Source of the DNA: Salivita marina
GTDB taxonomy: Bacteria > Pseudomonadota > Gammaproteobacteria > Pseudomonadales > Azotimanducaceae
Direction: 5' to 3'
Length of the DNA: 64,000 nt
Assembly: GCA_038144425.1 (NCBI GenBank)
Contig: JAYQNS010000003.1
Location: 372,001-436,000, forward strand
Part shown: piece by piece, positions 16,481 through 23,821 of the stretch
Layout: each line of letters begins with the position of its first letter
How positions within the stretch are numbered: position 1 is the first letter of the stretch
The notes under the pieces: generated by a model
What the model was told of the DNA's origin: nothing
Database searches by the model: none
The model's input: only the letters and a program-made list of their open reading frames with translations
Translations under genes and position numbers: made by a program

Positions 16481-17281
16481 ATGCGAGACACGTTACGCAG
16501 TGAATTTGCCTATCAGCTCTTCGCCCTGCTGTTTGCGGCGCTTTTTGTGCACGCGATCTACGTGACCGCCATTCGTCCAGAGGCGGAAACCTTGCTCGCG
16601 GAGCAGCGCACCGCGGCGGCCGCGGACGAAAATTACGTCCCGGAGCGTCATCTAGCCGTCGTGCTGCGGGACTTCGAGCAGGAGGCCTGCTTCATTCTCA
16701 TGCTTTGGGCCATGGCCATCATGGGCTACAAGGCCCGATCGGGCTTGCGGGAACGCGCCCTCCTTGAGCAAAAGCTCCTCCCCGTTACCCCGGGCATGAG
16801 CGTGCTGCCTGAGGACGTGCGGACCTACCTTCGCCCTCTCCAGAACCTTGAGCCAGCGCAGCAACGCGCCCTCCTACCCCGGGCCCTAAGCGCAGCGCTC
16901 CAACGCTTCGCAGCCACCCGAAATGTGCAGGACGTCTCCGAAGCCGTACGCAATGTCTGCGATGCGGAAGGGGAGCGCCTCGACTCCGAATTGTCCATGG
17001 TGCGCTACATTGCCTGGGCCATCCCCTCCATCGGGTTCATTGGCACCGTCCGCGGCATCGGGGATGCGCTGAGCCAGGCCAACCAGGCGGTGCAAGGGGA
17101 CATCACTGGGGTCACGGAAGCCCTGGGCGTGGCCTTTAACTCCACCTTCGTCGCCCTTTTGATCAGCATCCTCATCATGTTCCTCGTTCATCAGCTTCAG
17201 CTTCTCCAGGAGCGCCTCGTGCTTGAGGCTCATAGCTATGCCGACCGGGAGCTAATCCAGCATCTGCAGGTACGCACATGA
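16481..17281 (+). CDS. MotA/TolQ/ExbB-family proton channel protein (cluster gene 7)
   Basis: This 266-residue inner-membrane protein has membrane segments at about residues 11-32, 68-84, 172-193 and 217-243. The last two carry the family core: IPSIGFIGTVRGIGDALSQA, then GVTEALGVAFNSTFVALLIS. Members of this family form pentameric channels around a dimer of ExbD/TolR/MotB-type subunits and use the proton or sodium gradient. No ExbD, TolR or MotB follows; instead two VWA proteins with a similar N-terminal helix are encoded three genes downstream or less. The stop overlaps the next start as ATGA. Confidence 0.88.
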   Translation: MRDTLRSEFAYQLFALLFAALFVHAIYVTAIRPEAETLLAEQRTAAAADENYVPERHLAVVLRDFEQEACFILMLWAMAIMGYKARSGLRERALLEQKLLPVTPGMSVLPEDVRTYLRPLQNLEPAQQRALLPRALSAALQRFAATRNVQDVSEAVRNVCDAEGERLDSELSMVRYIAWAIPSIGFIGTVRGIGDALSQANQAVQGDITGVTEALGVAFNSTFVALLISILIMFLVHQLQLLQERLVLEAHSYADRELIQHLQVRT

Positions 17282-18675
17282 CCCTGGCCGCCTTTGAGCT
17301 AAACGACAGCGGCCTTCGGCTCCGCACCGGCGCCGGGACGGAGCACTGCGAACCGGGGCTGGCCTTGGCCCAGGGCCAAGACCTATTCCTCGGGCGCGCC
17401 GCCGCCGCCTGGGTGCGGCGGGAGCCGGCGAAGGTGATGAACGAGCACTTTCATCGCCTCAGCACCGATCCCCTGCCCCAGCCTCTTGAGCGGGCGCGCA
17501 CCCACGCCGATCTCATCCATGCCCAGCTCCAGGGGCTCTGGCAGAACGGGGCCGACCCCTCAGGGGAAGCCCTCTTGGCCGTGCCCGGCGCCTGGAACCG
17601 GGAGCAGCTTGCCTTGCTTCTCGGCATCGTCGACGCTTGCGCCTTCAACGCCGTTGGGCTGGTGGATAGCGCTCTCCTGACCCTCGCTGGCGCAGGGCCC
17701 CTTGCCTCGGGGCACCACGTTGTCATCGACGGCGGCCTACACCAGGGCCTGGTGAGCGTCTTTACCCAGCACCCCGGGCAGCTGGAGCGTAAAGCCGTTT
17801 CCCCCCTGCCAGCGGCGGCCCTCACGGACCTAGAAGATTGCTGGCTTAGCGCCATTGCCGATCAGTTTGTCGCGGAAACGCGCTTCGACCCTCTTCACAC
17901 CGGAGCGAGCGAGCAGGCCCTTTTCGATGCTCTGCCAGGCTGGCTTGAGGCCCTAAGCCGAGGGGAGGCGCCCGAGGCCGCCCTGACGGTCAACGGGCAG
18001 CGCTTCGCCCTGACCCTCCAGCGCAGCACGCTCCTGGGAAAGGTGAAGGGGCGCTACGAAGCCCTCTTGGAGGCGCTCATTGCCCAGCCACTCGAGGGCA
18101 CGCTTTGGCTCCACGAGCGCCTCGGCCGCTTCCCAGGCCTGGCTGACCATCTCGCTGAAGGCCTTGGCCAGCCCCTCCAGCCCCTTAACAGCGCGCGGCT
18201 ATGGTCTGGGCTTGAGGCGCAAGGCTTGGCGCTTCGGGGGACCGTGGGCGCCCTTAGTTATCTGACCTCCCTTGCCGTCCCGGCCCAGGGAGACGGGGGT
18301 GCGCTAACGGAGCCTGCCCCGGTCCGGCCTGCGGCCCCCGTAGCAACCCCCAGCGCTCCTTCGGAGACCCCTACTGCAGCACCCAGCCCGGCAAGGGCCA
18401 CCCATGTGCTCCTGGGCTGGCTGGCTTTGCCCCTGGAAGGAGGGACGACCCTCTCCTTGGGCGGCGCGGAGGGCCCCACGAAGGCCCTAGGCCTTCCCAG
18501 GCTCGGGCATCTCGAGCACAGCGAAGCCGGCTGGCGCCTCATTCCCGAGGCCCCGGCCCGCTTGGAAGGTGTGCCTCTCTCCGGCCCCCTTACCCTGGCC
18601 CTGGGGCAAACCGTCGATTTGGGGGCAGACGCCCTTCCGCTGCGGCTGATTCACGTCCAGGCCGCTGATGGCTAA
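17278..18675 (+). CDS. Degenerate Hsp70/actin-like protein with FHA-like C-terminus (cluster gene 8)
   Basis: The 465-residue cytoplasmic protein follows the Hsp70 nucleotide-binding domain outline. FELNDSGLRL stands in the phosphate-1 position, FLGRAAAAWVRREP corresponds to the region after it, LLAVPGAWNREQ matches the Hsp70 VPAYF block, and VVIDGGLHQGLVSVF matches phosphate-2. Key Gly/Thr residues of phosphate-1 are missing, so ATP hydrolysis is uncertain. A Pro/Ala linker at about 340-375 leads to a roughly 90-residue beta-rich tail (SLGGAEG, LGHLEHSEAGWRL) resembling an FHA domain without clear phosphothreonine-binding residues. It overlaps both neighbours (4 nt and 8 nt). Confidence 0.7.
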   Translation: MTLAAFELNDSGLRLRTGAGTEHCEPGLALAQGQDLFLGRAAAAWVRREPAKVMNEHFHRLSTDPLPQPLERARTHADLIHAQLQGLWQNGADPSGEALLAVPGAWNREQLALLLGIVDACAFNAVGLVDSALLTLAGAGPLASGHHVVIDGGLHQGLVSVFTQHPGQLERKAVSPLPAAALTDLEDCWLSAIADQFVAETRFDPLHTGASEQALFDALPGWLEALSRGEAPEAALTVNGQRFALTLQRSTLLGKVKGRYEALLEALIAQPLEGTLWLHERLGRFPGLADHLAEGLGQPLQPLNSARLWSGLEAQGLALRGTVGALSYLTSLAVPAQGDGGALTEPAPVRPAAPVATPSAPSETPTAAPSPARATHVLLGWLALPLEGGTTLSLGGAEGPTKALGLPRLGHLEHSEAGWRLIPEAPARLEGVPLSGPLTLALGQTVDLGADALPLRLIHVQAADG

Positions 18676-19759
18676 GCGGGGACAACGTGGGGCGACGCCC
18701 TTCAGCCTGTCCTTCCTCGACATCATGTCCTGCGGCTTCGGCGCCGTCGTGCTCGTGTTCCTGATCACCAAGCATGGCATTGAGGAAAGCCGCGCCGCCG
18801 TGACCGAACCCCTCACGACCGCGGTGAGCCAGCTAGAGCAGGACTTGAAGAGCGCGGAGCAGGCGCAGGCCGACCTCACGGCCCAGCTCGCAGCCCTGGA
18901 GGCCGAGGCGCAAACCCTCTCCCCCGCCCAAGCGGCCCAGCAGGCTCGCCTAGCGGCGGAGCAGGCGCGGCTGCAAGCGCTCCTGCAAGAGGCCGATACC
19001 TCCGCGGCGGAAACCGCCAGGCTCGCCGAGGTCGTCGCAAGCCTCCAGGCGGAGGTCGATAGCCAGGGCCGCTTTGGAGACGACCAGCAAGGCACCGCCG
19101 CGCGAAGCATCCAGGGCGACGGGCAACGCCAATACCTTACGGGGCTTCGGGTAGGGGGCGAGCGCATCCTGATCCTCTTCGATCGCTCCGCCAGCATGCT
19201 CGATGACACCATCGTCAACGTGCTTCGCCTGCGAAACATGGCCCCGGAAGCCCAACAGGCTGCGCCTAAGTGGCAGCGAGCCAAGGGCACGGTGGAATGG
19301 CTAGTTTCCCAGCTGCCCCTCACCAGCGCCTTTCAGCTCTACCCCTTCAGCGAGGGCTGGGCACCCGCACTCCCGGGCACGGAAGGCACCTGGCTGCCCG
19401 TGAACAGTCAGCGGCTCGGAGACGCCACGGAAGCTGCCCTCGCCCTGCTGCCTGAAGGCGGCACGAACTTAGAAGCGGTATTCGAAGCCGTGAAGGGCCT
19501 GAGCCCCGCACCGGACAACATTGTTCTGATCACCGATGGGCTGCCCACCCTAAGCCCCGGGGATAGCCCCCGGGGAACCGTGACCGGCGCCCAGCGCCGA
19601 CGGCTCTTCGAGGACGCCGTGCGGGCCCTCCCCCCGGCAATCCCGCTGCAAATCATCTTGCTACCCCTTGAGGGAGACCCCCTCGCCGCGTCCCTCTACT
19701 GGCGCCTCGCCACGCAGCGCGGGGGCAGCTTCATGAGCCCGGCGGAGGATTGGCCCTAA
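18668..19759 (+). CDS. Membrane VWA protein with ExbD/MotB-like N-terminal helix (cluster gene 9)
   Basis: This 363-residue protein starts with a single membrane helix (FLDIMSCGFGAVVLVFLI, residues 16-33). Asp18 lies where ExbD, TolR and MotB have their proton-binding Asp. A coiled coil covers about residues 45-135. A von Willebrand factor A domain follows, from about 155 to the end, with metal-site residues in ILILFDRSASM, EGGTNLEAV and LITDGLP. The domain is predicted to sit in the periplasm. The gene overlaps the Hsp70-like gene by 8 nt, and its stop shares one base with the next start. Confidence 0.88.
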   Translation: MAKRGQRGATPFSLSFLDIMSCGFGAVVLVFLITKHGIEESRAAVTEPLTTAVSQLEQDLKSAEQAQADLTAQLAALEAEAQTLSPAQAAQQARLAAEQARLQALLQEADTSAAETARLAEVVASLQAEVDSQGRFGDDQQGTAARSIQGDGQRQYLTGLRVGGERILILFDRSASMLDDTIVNVLRLRNMAPEAQQAAPKWQRAKGTVEWLVSQLPLTSAFQLYPFSEGWAPALPGTEGTWLPVNSQRLGDATEAALALLPEGGTNLEAVFEAVKGLSPAPDNIVLITDGLPTLSPGDSPRGTVTGAQRRRLFEDAVRALPPAIPLQIILLPLEGDPLAASLYWRLATQRGGSFMSPAEDWP

Positions 19760-20757
19760 TGGCCCGGCCAAGACGGGATGTGGCGGACAGCGGCCTGGCC
19801 TTTCTGGATGTGGTCTCCTGCGGCTTTGGCGCCGTCATCCTGCTGTTGATCATCACGAAAAGCGTAGCCCCCGAGGACACCCGGGCGAGCGCCGAAGGCC
19901 TCGCCGGGGACGCCGCCACCCTGCAAGCAGCCGTGCTCTCAGCCCAAGGGCGTCGGGATGAGCTGAGAGAAGCGACGGCAGCCGCCAAAGCCCGCATCGA
20001 AGCCCTCAAGCAAAGGCTCGCCGCCCAGCAGGCGACGGAAGCCGCCCTCGAAGCCCAAGCGCGCCGCGCCGCTGACGCCCTCGCGGACGCGAAAGAGGAA
20101 GGGCGCGCCCTCGCCGACGCCCGCCAGTCTCTCTCAGAAACTCTCCAGCGCCTTTTGGGGCAGAACTACCGGGCCCGCAATGATCTGGTGGGAGGGATTC
20201 CCGCTGATAGCGAGTACATCATCTTCATCATCGATACCTCCGGCAGCATGTTTAATTACGCCTGGGATTTAATGACGCAAAAGCTCATCGAAACTCTGGA
20301 GGTCTACCCGGAGGTGAAGGGCATTCAGGTGATGAATGACATGGGGGAGTACATGTTTAGCAGCTACGCTGGGCAGTGGATTCCCGATACGCCGGGACGC
20401 CGGGCCATCATCACGGACCGCATCCGCAGCTGGAGCCCCTTCTCAAATTCCTCTCCAGTGGAGGGCATTACGCGAGCCATCAACACCTTCTGGGCGCCGG
20501 ACCGAAAGATTTCCCTCTACGTTTTCGGCGATGAATTTACCGGCGCCTCCATCGAAGCCGTGATCGATAGGGTGGATCGGATTAACCGGGGCGACGGCTC
20601 AGGACAGCGCCGGGTCCGCATTCACGGCGTTGGCTTCCCCGTGCAATTCGCTGCCCCGCCCCAGTTTCAAGATACGGGGGAGCGCTTTGCGACCCTTATG
20701 CGCGAGCTGGCCCGGCGCAACGGCGGCACCTTCGTGGGCTTAGAGCGTTTCCGCTAG
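19759..20757 (+). CDS. Second membrane VWA protein, paralogue of gene 9 (cluster gene 10)
   Basis: The 332-residue protein repeats the architecture of its neighbour: a membrane helix (FLDVVSCGFGAVILLLII, residues 15-32, with Asp17), a coiled coil at about 40-135, and a VWA domain with the intact metal-site motif FIIDTSGSM and a later YVFGDEFTG. The two helices share the core SCGFGAV. A heterodimer of the two VWA proteins could take the place of an ExbD or MotB dimer inside the TolQ-like pentamer. The ATG at 19759 shares an A with the preceding TAA. It is the last gene of the cluster. Confidence 0.88.
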   Translation: MARPRRDVADSGLAFLDVVSCGFGAVILLLIITKSVAPEDTRASAEGLAGDAATLQAAVLSAQGRRDELREATAAAKARIEALKQRLAAQQATEAALEAQARRAADALADAKEEGRALADARQSLSETLQRLLGQNYRARNDLVGGIPADSEYIIFIIDTSGSMFNYAWDLMTQKLIETLEVYPEVKGIQVMNDMGEYMFSSYAGQWIPDTPGRRAIITDRIRSWSPFSNSSPVEGITRAINTFWAPDRKISLYVFGDEFTGASIEAVIDRVDRINRGDGSGQRRVRIHGVGFPVQFAAPPQFQDTGERFATLMRELARRNGGTFVGLERFR

Positions 20758-20779
20758 CGCACGCCGCTAGCGTTCTTCT
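20752..20779 (+). terminator. Hairpin holding both convergent stop codons, weak terminator
   Basis: CGCTAGCG at 20752-20759 and again at 20765-20772 can pair across a 5-nt loop, followed by TTCTTCT on the plus strand. The TAG of the second VWA gene lies in the first arm and the TAG of the opposite enoyl-CoA hydratase gene lies in the second arm. The U-tract is short, so termination strength is uncertain. Confidence 0.45.
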
Positions 20780-21626
20780 GGGGACCCCAGGGGCGCCCCC
20801 TTCACCAGCGCCTTCACCCGCTCTGCTCCGCTCGGGTCCACGGCCATGCCGTGCACGAGGTAGTTCTGCGCATGGGCCAGCTGCTGTAGGCCCATGGCGC
20901 TTCGGAGGGAAGTGAAAAAGCCCTGGGCATCCTGAGCTTGATTGATGGAGGCCTTGGCGGTCTTCAGGCCCATGGCCGGCTGCTCGGCGATCTCCGCCGC
21001 GAGGGCCAGGCTCGCATCGGCAAGCGTATCTCGGGGCACCACCCGGTTCACCATACCAAGCTCCCGGGCCACCTCCGCGGTGATGGCGCGCCCCGTGAAC
21101 AGGAGCTCCTTCGCCTTCCGCACCCCAAATTCCCAGGGGTGGCCAAAGTACTCCACCCCGTTGGCGCCGAAGGCCACCACCGGATCTTGGAAGGTAGCGT
21201 CGTCGCTGGCCACCACGAGGTCGAAGGGCCAAACGAGCATGAGCCCTCCGGCAATCACCTTGCCCTGCACCGCCACGATCGTAGGCTTCGGAATGTTCCG
21301 CCAGCGCCAACAGAGCCCGAAGTAGGCCTCCTCTTCCCGGGCCCAATGCCCTTCCATGGCCGGGGCGTCAAAGCCCCCCAGGGCCCCAGGGCGACGTCTT
21401 CAAAGGCCGCGTCACCATCCCCGGATAGATCATGCCCGGAGGAAAAGTGACGCCCCTCGGCGGCGATGAGCAACACCTTGATCCCATCATCCTGCGCGCC
21501 CCGATCAAGGGCGTCGTTCAGGGCGTAAAGCAGATGGCGATTTTGCGCGTTGGCCTGCGCAGGACGGTTAAGCGTAATGCGCGCCACACCCGGCGCGGGC
21601 ACTTCATAGCGAACCCATTCGGTCAT
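20767..21626 (-). pseudogene. Enoyl-CoA hydratase/isomerase family gene, frameshifted
   Basis: The gene starts at the ATG at 21626, preceded by AGGAGGGG. The first part runs in one frame through TLNRPAQANAQNRHLL and HFSSGHDLSGDGDAAFEDV, matching crotonase-family oxyanion blocks. Near 21385-21395 the homology moves to another frame, which continues PGALGGFDAPAMEGHW, then AREEEAYFGLCWRWRNIPKP and the FGANGVEYFGHPWEFG region to a TAG at 20767. Adding one base after GAAGACGTC would restore a single protein of about 286 residues. It is either a real one-base deletion or a sequence error; the rest is well conserved, which favours a recent event or an error. Confidence 0.8.
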
Positions 21627-21672
21627 GATCCCCTCCTTCCCCTCAGAAGACCTCACGGTGACAAAGCTTGAG

Positions 21673-21710
21673 ACAAAAAAAAAGCGCCCGGGGTGCGGGC
21701 GCTTTCTTCG
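21673..21710 (-). terminator. Rho-independent terminator of the cytochrome c-rhodanese gene
   Basis: Read on the minus strand, a 7-bp GC stem (GCGCCCG/CGGGCGC at 21684-21702, 5-nt loop) is followed by nine T residues (complement of 21675-21683). It lies 27 nt after the stop of the upstream minus-strand gene. Confidence 0.9.
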
Positions 21711-21736
21711 ACGATGCCCCCAGCGGGGCACCCGAC

Positions 21737-22861
21737 TTAGTTGCTCGCGAGGCTCTCGCCAGCCACTACGGGGAGCCCCATGGCGGTCCACACGAGGATC
21801 CCCTCGTCGATCACCGCCGTAAGCTCCGCCGGGTAGCCAAGCTCCCGGAGGTTATTGATCACGTAATCAGAGGCAGCATGGGGGCAAGCGCAGTAGGCTA
21901 CGATCATGACCCCCTCCGAGGGGTCGGGCAGCTGGAGATCGGTGGCCCGCTCCTTATCCCGGTAATAGGGCATGGGCACGGCGCCAGGGATGTGGCTGCG
22001 CTGCCAGGACGAGGCTGGCCGGGTATCGAGGAGGATAAAGCGCTTCTTCTCTTCAAGCGCCTTCACCACCTCCGCGGCGGGGACATAGCGACCCTCATAG
22101 AGGCCATCGGTCTTGTAGCGCTTCTCTTGGTGCTCCACCCGGATGGTGAAGTTCGGATTTTCCCCACCAGGGTTCAGCACGTACTGATCCGGCGTCGGCG
22201 GCGTGCGAAGCTTAACGGGATCAGGCGCCCAGCCGGAGGCCTGGCTACGCAGGTAGGCAACGACGTTGTTCACGCCCTTCTCGCCGAGAAGCTTGCCGTA
22301 GCTGCCCATGGGCGTGCCATCCCGGCCGTGCTCCAGGGCGTACTTCAGGAACGCGTCGGAGGCGTTGGCCAGCAGGGACTGATCGCCGATGGCCGGCGCA
22401 TAAACGCCCTGCCCTTGGTCGCCGTGGCAGTTGGCGCACAGCGCACCGTAGCTTTGGGCGCCCGCCTGCGCGTCGCCTTCCACCGCATCGCCGGAGAGCT
22501 TCAGGGGCTCAATGCCTTCGACCTGCAGAAGCCAGCGGGTGAGGATATTCATCTGCCCTCGGGACAGGGGCCCGCCCATCTCCTCGCTGTAGGCCGCCAT
22601 CGCCGTACCGCGCCGACCATAGCCGATGGCCGCTCGCAGATGAGACGGAAAGCCCGTGCTGAGGAGCTGCGGGCTCTTCAGAGATGGGGCGTGGTCTGCG
22701 GCGTAGCCGCTGCGATCTTCGCCGTGGCAAAGCGCACAGTTCTGTTCATAGAGACCCGCGGCCTCGGCCATTTGCGCCTCATCTAGGGTCAGGGACCAGT
22801 CCTGCGCCCCCTGCGCTGCCCCGCCAAGGCAGAACAGCACCGCCAGCAAAAGCTTTTTCAT
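21737..22861 (-). CDS. Dihaem cytochrome c fused to a rhodanese-like domain
   Basis: The 374-residue exported protein starts at an ATG preceded by GGGAGGGG and carries a signal peptide (KKLLLAVLFCLGGAAQG). Two class I cytochrome c domains follow, with haem sites CALCH at about residue 42 and CANCH at about 142. The C-terminal third is a rhodanese-like domain (FILLDTRPASSWQRSHIPGA, then VAYCACPHA as the active-site loop). Location in the periplasm is expected. The fusion suggests electron transfer coupled to sulfur chemistry, but no sulfur-oxidation genes are adjacent. It ends at a strong terminator. Confidence 0.88.
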   Translation of the reverse strand: MKKLLLAVLFCLGGAAQGAQDWSLTLDEAQMAEAAGLYEQNCALCHGEDRSGYAADHAPSLKSPQLLSTGFPSHLRAAIGYGRRGTAMAAYSEEMGGPLSRGQMNILTRWLLQVEGIEPLKLSGDAVEGDAQAGAQSYGALCANCHGDQGQGVYAPAIGDQSLLANASDAFLKYALEHGRDGTPMGSYGKLLGEKGVNNVVAYLRSQASGWAPDPVKLRTPPTPDQYVLNPGGENPNFTIRVEHQEKRYKTDGLYEGRYVPAAEVVKALEEKKRFILLDTRPASSWQRSHIPGAVPMPYYRDKERATDLQLPDPSEGVMIVAYCACPHAASDYVINNLRELGYPAELTAVIDEGILVWTAMGLPVVAGESLASN

Positions 22862-22955
22862 AACCCCTCCCAAGGGTGCCCAGACAAGATCGCCGCTGGG
22901 CCTTGTCATAATGGATGGCGATAACGTTATAAGGTATCGCCAAACCCCGGGAAGC

Positions 22956-23645
22956 TCAATCTCCGACAATGGCTTCGGCTTCCGCTTCGGACTCCGTCTT
23001 CAGGGACCTCCGGCTCACCAGGCCGTGCTCAAGCGCCAGCAGCGTAAGCTGCACATCGCTATCGATGGCCAGTTTTTCGAAAATGCGGTAGCGATAGCTA
23101 TTCACTGTTTTCGGGGACAGGGACAGGGCCCGAGCAATGACCGAAACCCTGCGGCAGCGAATCACCAGGTGGGCGACCTGGAGCTCGCGTCCGGAAAGGA
23201 GGGCAAAGGGGTTTCGGTGATCCCCCCCTTCCAGACTGTGGAACGCGAGGTTTCTGGCCACGTCGGCGGACAGAAAGCGCTGCCCCACCTGCGCCCGGCG
23301 CAGCGCCGCGATCCATTCCTGCTCCTCGGCCTGAAGGCTCACGTAGGCCGTCGCCCCGGCATCAAGCATGTGGTGGGGAAAGGGCCCACCGCTCGGCTCC
23401 CCGAAGCCAACGATGGCCAGCTGGGGGCGCAGGCGCTGAAGCCGGCGGATCGTTTCCACTCCGTCGGCGTCCTCGAGGCTCAAGGCCACCATGGCAATGG
23501 TGGCCCGCGACGGATCAAGCTGCTCAAGCCCCTCCTCCGCGGTGAAGGCTTGAGCCACAAGGTCGATGCCTGGGGCTCGCTCAATCAGGGCTTTTAGCGC
23601 GATGTGGACGAGGCGTTGCCCCGCGATCAGTTGAACTCGAATCAT
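22956..23645 (-). CDS. GacA/UvrY-like LuxR-family regulator with degenerate receiver
   Basis: The 229-residue protein matches GacA/UvrY over its whole length. The helix-turn-helix (LSGRELQVAHLVI and LSPKTVNSYRYRIFEKL) is well kept. In the receiver, the acidic pair after strand 1 reads IAGQ instead of VDDH, the phosphoacceptor Asp is replaced (IAMVALSLEDADG), and the conserved Lys is a Leu (AYVSLQA). It therefore cannot be phosphorylated in the standard way and probably works by another signal. The ATG at 23645 follows GGGAGGGGAG. It lies upstream of the cytochrome gene on the same strand. Confidence 0.85.
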   Translation of the reverse strand: MIRVQLIAGQRLVHIALKALIERAPGIDLVAQAFTAEEGLEQLDPSRATIAMVALSLEDADGVETIRRLQRLRPQLAIVGFGEPSGGPFPHHMLDAGATAYVSLQAEEQEWIAALRRAQVGQRFLSADVARNLAFHSLEGGDHRNPFALLSGRELQVAHLVIRCRRVSVIARALSLSPKTVNSYRYRIFEKLAIDSDVQLTLLALEHGLVSRRSLKTESEAEAEAIVGD

Positions 23646-23821
23646 GCGTCTCCCCTCCCTGGGCTGCGCAATGGCAAGGTCCACCCTAGCAGGCCGAAAG
23701 AGGGGCCCGCGAGCGTGGCGCGATGGATAACCCTAGCGCGGCGCTCGGGGCCAGGACGGCCCCGAGGAGATTTCGCACAGGGCCAGGCGCAGGAAACGCC
23801 CTTTTCGCGCTTCGTCGGCGC

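Noticed and set aside
14122..20757. Zorya-type anti-phage system
   Set aside because: A MotA-like protein is present, but there is no ZorB with an OmpA-like peptidoglycan domain and no ZorC, ZorD helicase or ZorE nuclease. Most products here are exported or periplasmic.
18668..20757. Tellurite-resistance (Ter) or MoxR-VWA chaperone system
   Set aside because: No TerC/TerD proteins and no MoxR AAA+ ATPase are encoded next to the VWA genes.
23646..23821. Possible gene or small RNA between the GacA-like gene and gcdH
   Set aside because: No ribosome binding site with a convincing frame, no terminator with a T-tract and no recognisable RNA fold was found in these 176 nt.
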